Positions 43,150-51,885 of a stretch of 64,000 bases of DNA are shown here, one piece after another (position 1 is the stretch's first letter; each line of letters starts with the position of its first letter). Below the pieces are notes generated by a model. It was given only the letters and a program-made list of their open reading frames with translations, did not search any database and was not told the DNA's origin. Source of the DNA: Paenibacillus sp. SYP-B3998 (lineage in GTDB: Bacteria > Bacillota > Bacilli > Paenibacillales > NBRC-103111); contig NZ_JAAIKC010000003.1 in NCBI RefSeq assembly GCF_010820665.1, positions 310,001 to 374,000 of the forward strand. Reading direction: 5' to 3'. The position numbers were made by a program, and so were the translations under genes.

Positions 43150-44136
43150 ATGAACAATAAAACGATATTAATCACGGGTGGAACAGGTTCCTGGGGGCAG
43201 GCACTAGTTAAAAAGCTATTAACGAAAGAACCGAAGGAAATTCGCATTTTCTCCCGTAATGAAGCTCTTCAAGTAGAGATGAAACAAGCCTTTCAAAATC
43301 ATCCTTTATTAACTTTTATTATTGGGGATATTCGAGATAAATACGAGATTATACAAGCTTGCCAGCAAGTTGATGTGATTTATCATTTGGCTGCCTTAAA
43401 GCATGTGCCAATCTGTGAACAGCAGCCAGATTGTGCTTATAAAACTAATGTGTTGGGAACTCAACATGTCATTCAAGCTGCCATTCAAAACAAGGTCGAG
43501 AAAGTAATCTATGTGTCAACGGATAAAGCTTCACATCCATCAAGCACGTATGGAATGACCAAAGCGCTCGGAGAGAAGCTAATTATTCATGCTAACTTAA
43601 GGGAGTCAAGCACGCAATTTGTATGTGTAAGAAGCGGGAATGTACTAGGTTCTACAGGCAGTGTAGTTCCTATTTTTAAACAACGAATTGAACAGGGGCT
43701 TGATGTTTGCTTAACGGATAACCGAATGACCCGCTTCTTTTTAACCATAAGCGATGCTATTCAATTGCTGCTTAAGGCAACAGAAGACAGCCGAGGCGGA
43801 GAAATTTATGTAACTAAAATGCCTGCGTGCAGGATTAAGGACCTGGCCGAAGTATTAATTGAAAATTTCACAACTTCCGCGATTGGAACAAAGGAAATCG
43901 GCATGCGCCCAGGCGAACGCTTGAATGAAATTCTTATCTCAGAATTTGAAAGCTACCTCGCCATTAATCTGGATGATGATTATTACGTCATCTTACCACC
44001 CTTTCCAATTGAGGGATTACAAGCGTTTTATGCCTCATTTGCACCCGTAGATTTAAAATCCTACGATTCTGAGCATGCTTTAATGAATCAACACGAAATC
44101 AGGGACATGCTGCATAAAGGTGGACTTATGGCATGA
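43150..44136 (+). CDS. UDP-N-acetylglucosamine 4,6-dehydratase-like SDR (CapD/PseB family)
   Basis: 328 residues. The NAD motif is LITGGTGSWGQAL at 6-18. The polysaccharide-biosynthesis signature includes IYHLAALKHVPICE and VSTDKASHPSSTYGMTKALG (catalytic YxxxK). The C-terminal MRPGERLNEILIS is typical of FlaA1/PseB-type inverting dehydratases that start synthesis of modified amino sugars for surface glycans or flagellin. ATG 43150 follows GGAGG. It overlaps the MurG-type gene by 4 bp. Confidence 0.85.
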   Translation: MNNKTILITGGTGSWGQALVKKLLTKEPKEIRIFSRNEALQVEMKQAFQNHPLLTFIIGDIRDKYEIIQACQQVDVIYHLAALKHVPICEQQPDCAYKTNVLGTQHVIQAAIQNKVEKVIYVSTDKASHPSSTYGMTKALGEKLIIHANLRESSTQFVCVRSGNVLGSTGSVVPIFKQRIEQGLDVCLTDNRMTRFFLTISDAIQLLLKATEDSRGGEIYVTKMPACRIKDLAEVLIENFTTSAIGTKEIGMRPGERLNEILISEFESYLAINLDDDYYVILPPFPIEGLQAFYASFAPVDLKSYDSEHALMNQHEIRDMLHKGGLMA

Positions 44137-45242
44137 ATAAAACGATTGTATTCACCGGGGGCGGTTCCGCTGGTCACGTTAGCGCCAATTTAGCACTAAT
44201 TGCTAAGTGCGTAGAAGAAAAGTGGGATATTCATTATATGGGTTCTAAGTATGGGATAGAAAGAAAACTTGTGTCGGAGATAGAACAAGTGACCTACCAT
44301 ACCGTTTCCACTGGCAAGCTAAGGCGTTATTTCTCATGGGACAACCTGAAAGACGTGTTTAAAGTAGTGAAGGGCGTATTTCAGGCTTATCGACTGATTA
44401 AAAAGTTGAGACCCGCTGTCGTATTTTCAAAAGGGGGGTTCGTGTCTGTTCCTGTTGTGCTTGGCGCGAGACTTTGTAAAGTACCTGTTATTATTTATGA
44501 ACCTGATTTGAACATGGGACTGGCAAATAAAATTGCCTTTCCATTTGCTTCAAAAGTGTGTGCGGCTTTTCAAGATACGGTCAAGAAGCATTCATCTCCA
44601 AAAACGATTCATGTGGGCCCGATCATTCGACAGACCCTTAAAGAAGGACATGCAGACAGAGGGAAAAAGGCGTGCAATTTTATAGATGATCAGCCTGTAC
44701 TTCTTATTATGGGAGGAAGCCAGGGGGCCCAGACGATAAATGAAATTGTGAAACGTGTAAGACATGATCTTGGTCAGCGCTACCAAATTATTCATATTTG
44801 CGGAAAAGGAAAGATGGATGAAACGGCATGGATGCCTGGGTATGCGTCGTTTGAATATGTAGGTAAGGAGCTCCCAGACTTTTTGGCAATGGCTGATATC
44901 GTTGTTTCCCGAGCAGGCTCTAACTCCATAATGGAGCTCCTGGTATTACAAAAACCAATGATATTGATTCCGCATGCAAATGGTGCGAGCCGTAATGGTC
45001 AGTTGGCCAATGCGCAATATTTCCAAAACGAAGGGTACGCCGAACAATTGCTTGAGCAGCAAATGACACCTGAAAGCTTCTGTGAAACCATAGATAAAGT
45101 CTATAAGAACCGCCAGGTATACAGTGAAAACATGGAAAAACATCAAGAAGGCGGAGGCGCGGAGAGAACAATGGCGTTAATTCGCGAAGCAATCGGCGTG
45201 GAATCACAGATGAGGAACATGGATAGGTTGGGAATGAAATGA
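44133..45242 (+). CDS. MurG-type N-acetylglucosaminyltransferase
   Basis: 369 residues of the GT28 family. The N-terminal lipid-acceptor motif is FTGGGSAGHVSANLALI, diverging from the canonical GGTGGHxxPALA. VFSKGGFVSVPVV, LLIMGGSQGAQTIN and the donor-site VVSRAGSNSIMELL are well conserved. MurG adds GlcNAc to lipid I. The divergent acceptor motif and coupling to a sugar dehydratase make this either a second MurG or a related transferase for a surface glycolipid. Confidence 0.8.
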   Translation: MNKTIVFTGGGSAGHVSANLALIAKCVEEKWDIHYMGSKYGIERKLVSEIEQVTYHTVSTGKLRRYFSWDNLKDVFKVVKGVFQAYRLIKKLRPAVVFSKGGFVSVPVVLGARLCKVPVIIYEPDLNMGLANKIAFPFASKVCAAFQDTVKKHSSPKTIHVGPIIRQTLKEGHADRGKKACNFIDDQPVLLIMGGSQGAQTINEIVKRVRHDLGQRYQIIHICGKGKMDETAWMPGYASFEYVGKELPDFLAMADIVVSRAGSNSIMELLVLQKPMILIPHANGASRNGQLANAQYFQNEGYAEQLLEQQMTPESFCETIDKVYKNRQVYSENMEKHQEGGGAERTMALIREAIGVESQMRNMDRLGMK

Positions 45243-45571
45243 GGATAGCAACTTACATTTTTTTTAGTTTTGTAGCTCTAATTAGTATTTTGTTTATGTG
45301 CGGGAGAGAAGGTGGGTATTAGAGCGTTAGAACTGTTCAATCATCCATTTGAGGTTTATGGAATCTGAGAAAATTACCAAAATAGAGCAGAAGGATAGCT
45401 GCTCTAACAGGCAATAAACGATAGAAGTTGTGGTAACGGGCACAGCTTCTTTCGTGCGTAAGGAAGTGATTTTTCAACCTAGGAGAGTCGCCTTAACTTT
45501 GTTTGATTTCAAGCGAATATCGATTTTATATTGACAGAGCCGCTGAAAAGAGATATATTTCTCGTTGTAAT
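45243..45571. other. Intergenic region before the zinc genes
   Basis: No coding frame is recognised. A hairpin GAAGTTGTG / CACAGCTTC at 45424-45449 may end the MurG transcript. The region leads into the Zur-box promoter. Confidence 0.4.
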
Positions 45572-45616
45572 AAGTAATTTTTACGAATAAGTACCCCAAA
45601 TTCGTAATAATTACAA
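45572..45616 (+). promoter_or_regulatory. Two Zur boxes upstream of adcC
   Basis: Site 1 (45572-45586) is AAGTAATTTTTACGA and site 2 (45602-45616) TCGTAATAATTACAA. They are compared with the Bacillus Zur core TCGTAAT-N-ATTACGA; site 2 differs at one position. Zn-loaded Zur would repress the operon here and release it when zinc is scarce. Confidence 0.75.
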
Positions 45617-45671
45617 TTTAGATTCGCATCATTTGCTGTATATTTCTTCCTATTTGAGAGGGTTTGAGAAA

Positions 45672-46379
45672 ATGCTAATTGCTTCATTACGTGAAGTGGA
45701 GTTCGGCTACACAGATGTTCCATGTATTCAAGATGCTAATGTAGAGATACAATCAGGCGAATTTGTAGCTGTTACAGGTCCCAATGGCGCTTCAAAATCT
45801 ACCCTGCTTAAATTACTTTTGGGTTTGCTAAAACCATGGAAAGGGAATGTCTTTTTGTCACCGACCAATAAGGATGGCAAAAAAATGCGAGTGGGCTATG
45901 TATCTCAACATATAGCTGCTTTTAACGGCGGTTTTCCTAGCACCATTCTGGAGTTTGTGCGCTCAGGTAGGCATGCAGACGGATCATGGTTTCGAAAGCT
46001 TAATAAGGATGACGAAGAACTTACAGAAAAGGCACTGCGTCAAGTAGGCATGTGGGAGCTGCGTCAACGCAAAATTGGGGAGCTTTCTGGCGGGCAGAAG
46101 CAGCGAATTTGCATTGCTCGTGCTCTTGCTCAAGATCCTGATATTCTAGTGTTAGATGAGCCGACGACGGGGATGGATCAGGCAAGTCGTTTTGGTTTCT
46201 ACGAATTGATGCATCATCACGTCAAAGAGCGAGGCAGAACGGTTGTAATGGTAACGCATGGACTATCGGAGGTGGCTGCTTATTTAGACCGTATGATCGA
46301 ATTAGAGAAGAAGGAGGATGGGGGATGGAGATGCTGCACTACGACTTCATGCAGCGGGCATTTTGTGCCGGTGGGTTAA
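45672..46379 (+). CDS. adcC: Zinc ABC transporter ATP-binding protein
   Basis: 235 residues. Walker A is GPNGASKSTLLKLLL, in which Ala replaces the usual Gly; Ala is seen at this position in related zinc/manganese ATPases. The signature is LSGGQKQRICIARAL, Walker B DILVLDEPTTG and the H-loop VTHGL. A short cysteine-bearing tail (CCTTTSCSGHF) might sense or bind metal. ATG 45672 is chosen over the upstream in-frame start at 45633. The 3' end overlaps adcB by 55 bp. Confidence 0.88.
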   Translation: MLIASLREVEFGYTDVPCIQDANVEIQSGEFVAVTGPNGASKSTLLKLLLGLLKPWKGNVFLSPTNKDGKKMRVGYVSQHIAAFNGGFPSTILEFVRSGRHADGSWFRKLNKDDEELTEKALRQVGMWELRQRKIGELSGGQKQRICIARALAQDPDILVLDEPTTGMDQASRFGFYELMHHHVKERGRTVVMVTHGLSEVAAYLDRMIELEKKEDGGWRCCTTTSCSGHFVPVG

Positions 46380-47242
46380 TTGCATTGATCGCTTCCGTAC
46401 TAGGTGTATATCTCATGCTGCGTAGACAAGCCTTGATGGCGGATATGCTATCCCATGTGTCATTGGCAGGTGTTGCAGGAGGTGCCTATTTACATATAAA
46501 TCCGACATTGACGGGGTTTGTCGTTGCTGTTTTAGGAGCAATTGCTGTCGAGTACGTGAGGAGGTCTTACAAAACCTACAGCGAGATTTCTATTGCGATT
46601 ATTATGGTTGGCGGCTTATCAAGCGCCGTTGTGCTAATGAGCCTGAATCAAAGTGTCAATAAAAGCTTTTCCGCTTACTTGTTTGGATCGGTTGTTGCTG
46701 TTAATGAAACTGAACTGCTTCTCATGTTCATCGTAGCCATTATCGGTGGCGTTTTCTTCCTCGTGTTTCGTCGCCCGCTTTATCAAATCACTTTTGATGA
46801 GGACACAGCAAAAACAAATGGACTCCCTGTTAAATGGATATCCTTATGCTTCAGTGTTTTGACAGGAATGATTGTTTCTGCCGCTATGCCGATTGTAGGC
46901 GTTCTTCTTGTTTCTGCCCTCATTATCCTTCCAGCGGCACTTGCTATTCGAATTGCTGCAAGCTTTACTTCAGCTTTATTTCTGGCAATGGGCATAGGGC
47001 TGGTAGGCGTGTTTGCTGGACTTACGGCTTCTTATGAGCTTAGTACACCGCCTGGCGGGACGATTGCATTGCTCCTTTTATTCATTCTAATCATAGGGAT
47101 TTGTTTGAGGAAGCTTTCACTACGATGGGGGATGAGCAAGGCCCGAAATAAACAGGGCATTCAAGTGGAAGCTTCTATACATAATAGCTTTTCACGTACG
47201 TCCAAGGATTCAATTCAAATAATTAATGAGGTTAAATATTAA
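46325..47242 (+). CDS. adcB: Zinc ABC transporter permease
   Basis: 305 residues with eight or nine helices of the ABC-3 family. It begins MEMLHYDFMQRAFCAGGLIA. The conserved RRQALMADMLSHVSLAGVAG loop and ALIILPAALAIRIA are present. The ribosome site GGAGG lies inside adcC. It forms the membrane channel of the AdcABC importer. Confidence 0.9.
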   Translation: MEMLHYDFMQRAFCAGGLIALIASVLGVYLMLRRQALMADMLSHVSLAGVAGGAYLHINPTLTGFVVAVLGAIAVEYVRRSYKTYSEISIAIIMVGGLSSAVVLMSLNQSVNKSFSAYLFGSVVAVNETELLLMFIVAIIGGVFFLVFRRPLYQITFDEDTAKTNGLPVKWISLCFSVLTGMIVSAAMPIVGVLLVSALIILPAALAIRIAASFTSALFLAMGIGLVGVFAGLTASYELSTPPGGTIALLLLFILIIGICLRKLSLRWGMSKARNKQGIQVEASIHNSFSRTSKDSIQIINEVKY

Positions 47243-47283
47243 TGAAATAAATTACTTTTTTCGAAACGGGAGGAATTACAAAC

Positions 47284-48267
47284 ATGAAAACAACATGGGT
47301 TCAAAAATCGCTTCTTTTTACGGCCGTTTCCGTCGCACTCTTATCTGGTTGCTCAACAAATACGGCCCAAATAAGCAACAATAGTGTGGCACCAAGCCCC
47401 ACGGGAGATGGCAGTAAGAAGTTAAAAGTCGTTACAACTTTTTATCCGATGTACGAATTTACCAAGCAGGTTGCAGGTGAGCATGCGGATGTAATCGCAC
47501 TTGTCCCAGCCGGTGCAGAACCACATGATTGGGAACCAAGCGCCAAAGATATGGCCCAAGTTAAGGATGCTAATCTGTTTGTATATAACGGGGTTGTTGA
47601 AAGTTGGGCGAAAAAAGCGCTTGAAAGCGCAGTAAACGACAAGCGTGTCGTTGTGGAAGCGAGCAAAGGGATAGAGCTAATGGAAGGGGGACATGAAGAG
47701 GAGGGCGATCACGAAGATCATGAACATGCCCATGATGACAAAATACTAGATCCTCACGTTTGGCTCGATCCTGTTCTCGCTCAAAAGGAAGTGGAAGCCA
47801 TCCAAGCAGGGCTCACTCAAGCAGATCCATTGCACGCCGAGGATTACAAGAAGAATGCAAGTGCATATATTGCAAAGCTCAAACAGCTAGATGAGGATTT
47901 TAAGGCAGGACTAAAAGAGGTTAAACATAGAGACTTCGTAACCCAGCACGCGGCATTCGGTTATTTGGCTAAGAACTACGGCTTGAAGCAAATTCCAATT
48001 GCAGGCCTTTCACCTGAACAGGAGCCATCTCCAGAGAAAATGGCGAATATAATCAAGTTCTCCAAAGAAAATCAAGTCAAAACGATTTTCTTCGAAACAT
48101 TAGTTGATCCGAAAATCGCCAACACGATTGCCAAAGAACTCGGCGCTAAAACCGATGTGTTGAATCCGTTAGAAGGTTTAACTGATGATGATAAAAAGAA
48201 TAAATTGGAATATATCGCCATTATGAAAAAGAACTTAGAGGCATTGAAAAAAGCATTGAATGAATAA
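47284..48267 (+). CDS. adcA: Zinc-binding lipoprotein of the ABC importer
   Basis: 327 residues. The lipobox LLSGC is near residue 22, followed by the cluster A-I fold (TTFYPMYEFTKQVAGEHADV). A His/Asp/Glu-rich loop (GDHEDHEHAHDD) near residue 140 is diagnostic for zinc rather than manganese proteins. PHDWEPSAKD and DPHVWLDP supply metal-binding histidines. ATG 47284 follows ACGGGAGG. It captures Zn2+ at the membrane surface for AdcBC. Confidence 0.92.
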   Translation: MKTTWVQKSLLFTAVSVALLSGCSTNTAQISNNSVAPSPTGDGSKKLKVVTTFYPMYEFTKQVAGEHADVIALVPAGAEPHDWEPSAKDMAQVKDANLFVYNGVVESWAKKALESAVNDKRVVVEASKGIELMEGGHEEEGDHEDHEHAHDDKILDPHVWLDPVLAQKEVEAIQAGLTQADPLHAEDYKKNASAYIAKLKQLDEDFKAGLKEVKHRDFVTQHAAFGYLAKNYGLKQIPIAGLSPEQEPSPEKMANIIKFSKENQVKTIFFETLVDPKIANTIAKELGAKTDVLNPLEGLTDDDKKNKLEYIAIMKKNLEALKKALNE

Positions 48268-48363
48268 GCAGCCAAGCCGCAATAGTGACTTCGGATGTAT
48301 AAAGTAAATATGAGTTTTAAATACAAGGAAAAACGGAATGGCTTACTATTTCACATTGTAAAT

Positions 48364-48378
48364 GCGTAATTATTACTA
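48364..48378 (+). promoter_or_regulatory. Zur box upstream of the COG0523 GTPase gene
   Basis: GCGTAATTATTACTA keeps the CGTAAT-N-ATTAC core of the Bacillus Zur box and lies 18 bp before the start codon. Confidence 0.72.
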
Positions 48379-48395
48379 TTAAAAGGAGGACGACA

Positions 48396-49610
48396 ATGCT
48401 AACTAAAAAAATACCAGTAACCGTTTTAAGTGGATATCTAGGAGCAGGTAAAACGACGCTATTAAATCACGTGTTGAATAACCGGGAGGGGTTGAAAGTA
48501 GCTGTCATTGTAAATGATCTGAGCGAAGTGAATATTGACGTGGATTTGATTCGGGAAGGTAGTGGAATCTCCCGTACGAGCGAAAGTTTAGTTGAAATGT
48601 CGAATGGCTGCATATGCTGTACGCTGCGGGAAGATTTGCTCAAGGAAGTAGAACGATTAGCCAAGGAAGACAAGTTTGAGTACATACTCATTGAATCGAC
48701 AGGTGTAGGTGAGCCTCTACCCGTTGCGCAAACATTTTCATATATTGATGAGGAGCAAGGTATTGATCTCTCTCAGTTTTGTCGCTTGGACTGTATGGTA
48801 ACCGTGGTTGACGCTTATCGCTTCTGGCACGATTACGCCTCTGGTGAAACGCTGCTTGAACGCAACCAGGCCGTTGATGCACAAGATTCACGCGATGTTG
48901 TAGACCTGCTGATCGATCAGATTGAGTTTTGCGACGTACTCGTCTTAAATAAATGCGATACGGTTAGCTCAGAAGAGTTAGCCGAGCTCGAAGGTGTGCT
49001 TCGATCCCTACAGCCACGGGCAAAATTCATTCGTGCTATACAAGGAAAAGTGGAGGTAGCGGAAATCCTGAATACCCATTTATTTAACTTTGATGAGGCA
49101 AGCACCTCTGCAGGCTGGATGCAAGAAATGGAGAAAGAAACACATACACCAGAAACGGATGAGTATGGCATCGCCTCATTCGTGTATGAACGCGTCAAAC
49201 CGTTTCAGCCTGAACGATTAATGAAATGGATGGAAGATTGGCCAGTCGACATCGTAAGAGCCAAAGGTATTATGTGGTTAGCTTCGAGAAATGAGCACGC
49301 ACAGAACTTAAGTCAAGCTGGGCCATCGATTCGTTTTGGACCCGCTGGTTATTGGGTTTCGGCACTGCCAGAAGCAGAAAAGCAAGCTATTTTGGAAGAG
49401 GATGCTGATCAAATTAAGCACTGGGATGAAAAGTATGGCGATAGAATCAACAAAGTTGTATTTATTGGTATCGATATGAATCCTGTTGAGATTGTGAAGT
49501 CATTAGATGCATGTTTGTTGACGGATATTGAGATGCAAGGTAATTGGGGACATTTTAACGATCAATTGCCAAATTTAATTGGAGAAATACAAGATGCTTG
49601 CCCCATGTAG
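48396..49610 (+). CDS. Zinc-responsive COG0523 GTPase (ZagA/YciC type)
   Basis: 404 residues. The P-loop is [16 protein letters not shown] at 11-26, the metal motif GCICC with C72, C74 and C75, and the G3/G4 elements are ESTGVGEP and VLNKCD. The C-terminal CobW domain follows. Family members named YciC/ZagA are Zur-regulated metallochaperones that deliver zinc to essential enzymes during starvation; the upstream Zur box and flanking zinc genes support this. It is not the cobalamin CobW. Confidence 0.88.
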   Translation: MLTKKIPVTVLSGYLGAGKTTLLNHVLNNREGLKVAVIVNDLSEVNIDVDLIREGSGISRTSESLVEMSNGCICCTLREDLLKEVERLAKEDKFEYILIESTGVGEPLPVAQTFSYIDEEQGIDLSQFCRLDCMVTVVDAYRFWHDYASGETLLERNQAVDAQDSRDVVDLLIDQIEFCDVLVLNKCDTVSSEELAELEGVLRSLQPRAKFIRAIQGKVEVAEILNTHLFNFDEASTSAGWMQEMEKETHTPETDEYGIASFVYERVKPFQPERLMKWMEDWPVDIVRAKGIMWLASRNEHAQNLSQAGPSIRFGPAGYWVSALPEAEKQAILEEDADQIKHWDEKYGDRINKVVFIGIDMNPVEIVKSLDACLLTDIEMQGNWGHFNDQLPNLIGEIQDACPM

Positions 49611-49658
49611 GTGGTAGATGACGTGGTTAGCATCAAGCACATTAGGAGGTGAACCGAG

Positions 49659-49808
49659 ATGAGAGTTATCATTACGCTAGCTTGTACCGAAACGGGTGAT
49701 CGAAATTATACGACGACCAAAAATAAACGCACGCAGACATCGCGTTTGGAACTGCGCAAGTATTGTCCACGTTTGAAGCGTCACACGCTTCATCGCGAGA
49801 CTCGTTAA
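49659..49808 (+). CDS. rpmG: Ribosomal protein L33, zinc-independent (C-) form
   Basis: 49 residues: [20 protein letters not shown] and onward through [18 protein letters not shown]. The L33 fold positions are conserved but two of the four zinc-binding cysteines are replaced (CTET for CxxC, CPRL for CPxC). Such C- paralogues replace zinc-binding L33 when zinc is low and are often in Zur regulons. AGGAGGTGA precedes the ATG. It follows the GTPase by 48 bp. Confidence 0.88.
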   Translation: MRVIITLACTETGDRNYTTTKNKRTQTSRLELRKYCPRLKRHTLHRETR

Positions 49809-49916
49809 TTGAGTACTACAATTGAAAATCGCATGATGGAAGATCGGGCTGTTGTGTCTTGCGTTCTGTTATATAGATAGGTCGATGACAGATAATCGGC
49901 GAATTTTTGTCATTTA

Positions 49917-49944
49917 GTTAACATAACGATTAATATGTAAACAT
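49917..49944. repeat. 11-6-11 bp Xer-core-like site, copy 3
   Basis: Left arm GTTAACATAAC, spacer GATTAA, right arm TATGTAAACAT. Located between rpmG and its terminator region. Confidence 0.55.
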
Positions 49945-49979
49945 ATAATTTTTAGCAGCTAAATAAATGAAAACCTAGT

Positions 49980-50019
49980 AACCAAGTAAAGAGACGCAAG
50001 CTCTTACTTGGTTATTTTT
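49980..50019 (+). terminator. Terminator of the zinc regulon segment
   Basis: AACCAAGTAAAGAG pairs with CTCTTACTTGGTT (one unpaired base) and is followed by ATTTTTG. It may also serve the convergent LysR gene. Confidence 0.8.
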
Positions 50020-50021
50020 GC

Positions 50022-50918
50022 TTAGTAAGAATATGGTTCTTGAATAAGCTCTTGCTGGAGGAATTGATATAGCTTTGCGCTGGTCAGCTTTAATGGATAT
50101 TCGGAAGCTTTACTTAACAAGCCGCAGGTCATATCGATGCCCGCACTATTCATCTTCATAACTGTAGTTCCCTCTGGGAAAGGGTTCAAGACAATTTCTG
50201 GTACTAAAGCGACGCCTAAACCGCTTTGAACATAGTATTTTAAAGCGGTCATGCTTCCAATCTCCATCGTATCCAATGGCTTCTTTCCTGTTTCCTGTAA
50301 GAGGATTTCAAGTTTTCTGCGATAGGGACAGGTTGCTGCGGTTATAAGCAATCGGTGCCCGCGGATATCTTCTGGAACTAAAGATGATTTCTGGGCTAGT
50401 GGATGTCGCTCTGGAAGTAAAACCACAAAGGCCTCCTTGAATAACGGTTCAAAATAAAGATCTTTCTCCAGTTCAGGTGCTGAGCAAAGAGCAAAGTCAA
50501 TTTCTCCGCGAAGAATGCGCTCACTAAGTGATTGTGTGCTCGCGATTTCTATCGCTATTCGAATATGTGGATATTGAGCTTCGAATCTCTTGCAAAGGCC
50601 GGGCAAGCGAAAGCTCGCGGCTGGCTCCGTTACTCCAAGTCGAATCGTTCCTACTTCGCCTAGTTGGAAATCCGCTAAGCTAGTCTGAAGATGCTCCAAA
50701 TCTTTCACAATGCCAACGCTTTGTTCGAAAAAAAATTTCCCGGCTTCGGTTAACTGAAATTTTCTGCCACGTTCGATCAATTGAACGCCAAGATCAGCTT
50801 CTAACTTTTGGATTTGCATGGTAACTGTGGACTGCGCATAATTCAATTCTTCCGCTGCACGTTGAAAGCTTCCATGAGCCACTATCCGTTGAAACGTTTT
50901 TAATGTCTTGAGATCCAT
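50022..50918 (-). CDS. LysR-family transcriptional regulator
   Basis: 298 residues from ATG 50918 (AAGGA upstream); a longer frame to 50942 is less likely. The helix-turn-helix lies at 3-60: LKTFQRIVAHGSFQRAAEEL, NYAQSTVTMQIQKLEADLG. The effector-binding domain follows. It is divergent from the SDR gene at 51064 with a 145-bp intergenic region, the usual layout for LysR control of the neighbouring gene. The effector is not readable. Confidence 0.9.
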   Translation of the reverse strand: MDLKTLKTFQRIVAHGSFQRAAEELNYAQSTVTMQIQKLEADLGVQLIERGRKFQLTEAGKFFFEQSVGIVKDLEHLQTSLADFQLGEVGTIRLGVTEPAASFRLPGLCKRFEAQYPHIRIAIEIASTQSLSERILRGEIDFALCSAPELEKDLYFEPLFKEAFVVLLPERHPLAQKSSLVPEDIRGHRLLITAATCPYRRKLEILLQETGKKPLDTMEIGSMTALKYYVQSGLGVALVPEIVLNPFPEGTTVMKMNSAGIDMTCGLLSKASEYPLKLTSAKLYQFLQQELIQEPYSY

Positions 50919-51063
50919 GTTTATCTCATCCTTATGGTTCAATATTTTTGAACAGTGAGTTTATTTAATTCAATTATACAAAATGGTTGGCTATATATAA
51001 AATAGCCTTGTAAGGATATTAAATTAACCATTTAAAACCAACTACGTAATAGGAGTGATGAAC

Positions 51064-51804
51064 ATGGATATAAAGAACAAAGTGGCCCTCGTAACTGGCG
51101 GAGGAACAGGGATCGGGCGGGCAACAAGCATCGCACTTGCAAGTCGTGGAGCTATCGTAGCAGTGAACTATTCACGATCCAAATCAGAAGCGGAAGAAAC
51201 GGTACAATGGATCAGAAGCGAAGGCGGGCGCGCAGTAGCTGTTCAAGCGAACGTATCTTTGGATAGAGAAGTAAGAGGCATGGTTGCAACGGTTGTTGAA
51301 CAGCTGGGGACTGTTGATCTACTTGTGAATAATGCGAGTATCACCCAGCACATTCTTCTTGATGATCTTGAGGGGGCAACCGAAGAAATATGGGATGAGC
51401 TGTATGGCGTTAACGTCAAAGGGATGTTTTTCTGCGCGCGAGCCGTTGCTCCTTTTATGAAGTCAAATAAGCAGGGATCCATCGTCAATGTCGGCAGCAT
51501 CGCAGGACTTACGGGAGCAGGTTCCTCATTGCCGTACGCGGTATCCAAAGCGGCAGTACACGGTCTTACCAAATCGTTAGCCCGGGCATTAGCCCCAGAA
51601 ATAAGTGTCAGCAGTGTGGCGCCAGGAGCGGTTGCTACAAGATGGTGGGAAGGCAGAGAAGAACAAATGAATCACCTAAGCCCTAACCTATTGCTCAAGC
51701 GTATCGCTCAACCAGAGGACATTGCTAAAATGATTTGTGCTATGTTGGAGCAAGAATCGATGACGGGGCAAATCCTTACTGTAGACAGCGGTCAAACGTT
51801 ATAG
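51064..51804 (+). CDS. Short-chain dehydrogenase/reductase (FabG-like)
   Basis: 246 residues. The NAD(P) motif is VTGGGTGIGRATS, the NNAS motif LVNNASIT, the active-site serine is in VNVGSIAGLTG and the YxxxK is YAVSKAAVHG. The C-terminus ends TGQILTVDSGQ. ATG 51064 follows AGGAG at 8 bp. It reduces or oxidises a small keto/hydroxy compound. Divergence from LysR suggests inducible expression. Confidence 0.9.
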   Translation: MDIKNKVALVTGGGTGIGRATSIALASRGAIVAVNYSRSKSEAEETVQWIRSEGGRAVAVQANVSLDREVRGMVATVVEQLGTVDLLVNNASITQHILLDDLEGATEEIWDELYGVNVKGMFFCARAVAPFMKSNKQGSIVNVGSIAGLTGAGSSLPYAVSKAAVHGLTKSLARALAPEISVSSVAPGAVATRWWEGREEQMNHLSPNLLLKRIAQPEDIAKMICAMLEQESMTGQILTVDSGQTL

Positions 51805-51838
51805 AAAGGAACCTGACTACTGGGAATATTTGCTTCTA

Positions 51839-51847
51839 TGCTATAAT
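51839..51847 (+). promoter_or_regulatory. Extended -10 promoter of pepF
   Basis: TGCTATAAT, a perfect TATAAT with an upstream TG. It lies 38 bp before the ATG; no good -35 is present. Confidence 0.55.
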
Positions 51848-51885
51848 ATTCATCTAGCATATATCAGTAGGAAGGAGCATCATCA

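Noticed and set aside
48396-49610. Annotation as cobalamin-biosynthesis CobW
   Set aside because: The neighbours and Zur box are zinc-related and the GCICC motif is shared by all COG0523 proteins.
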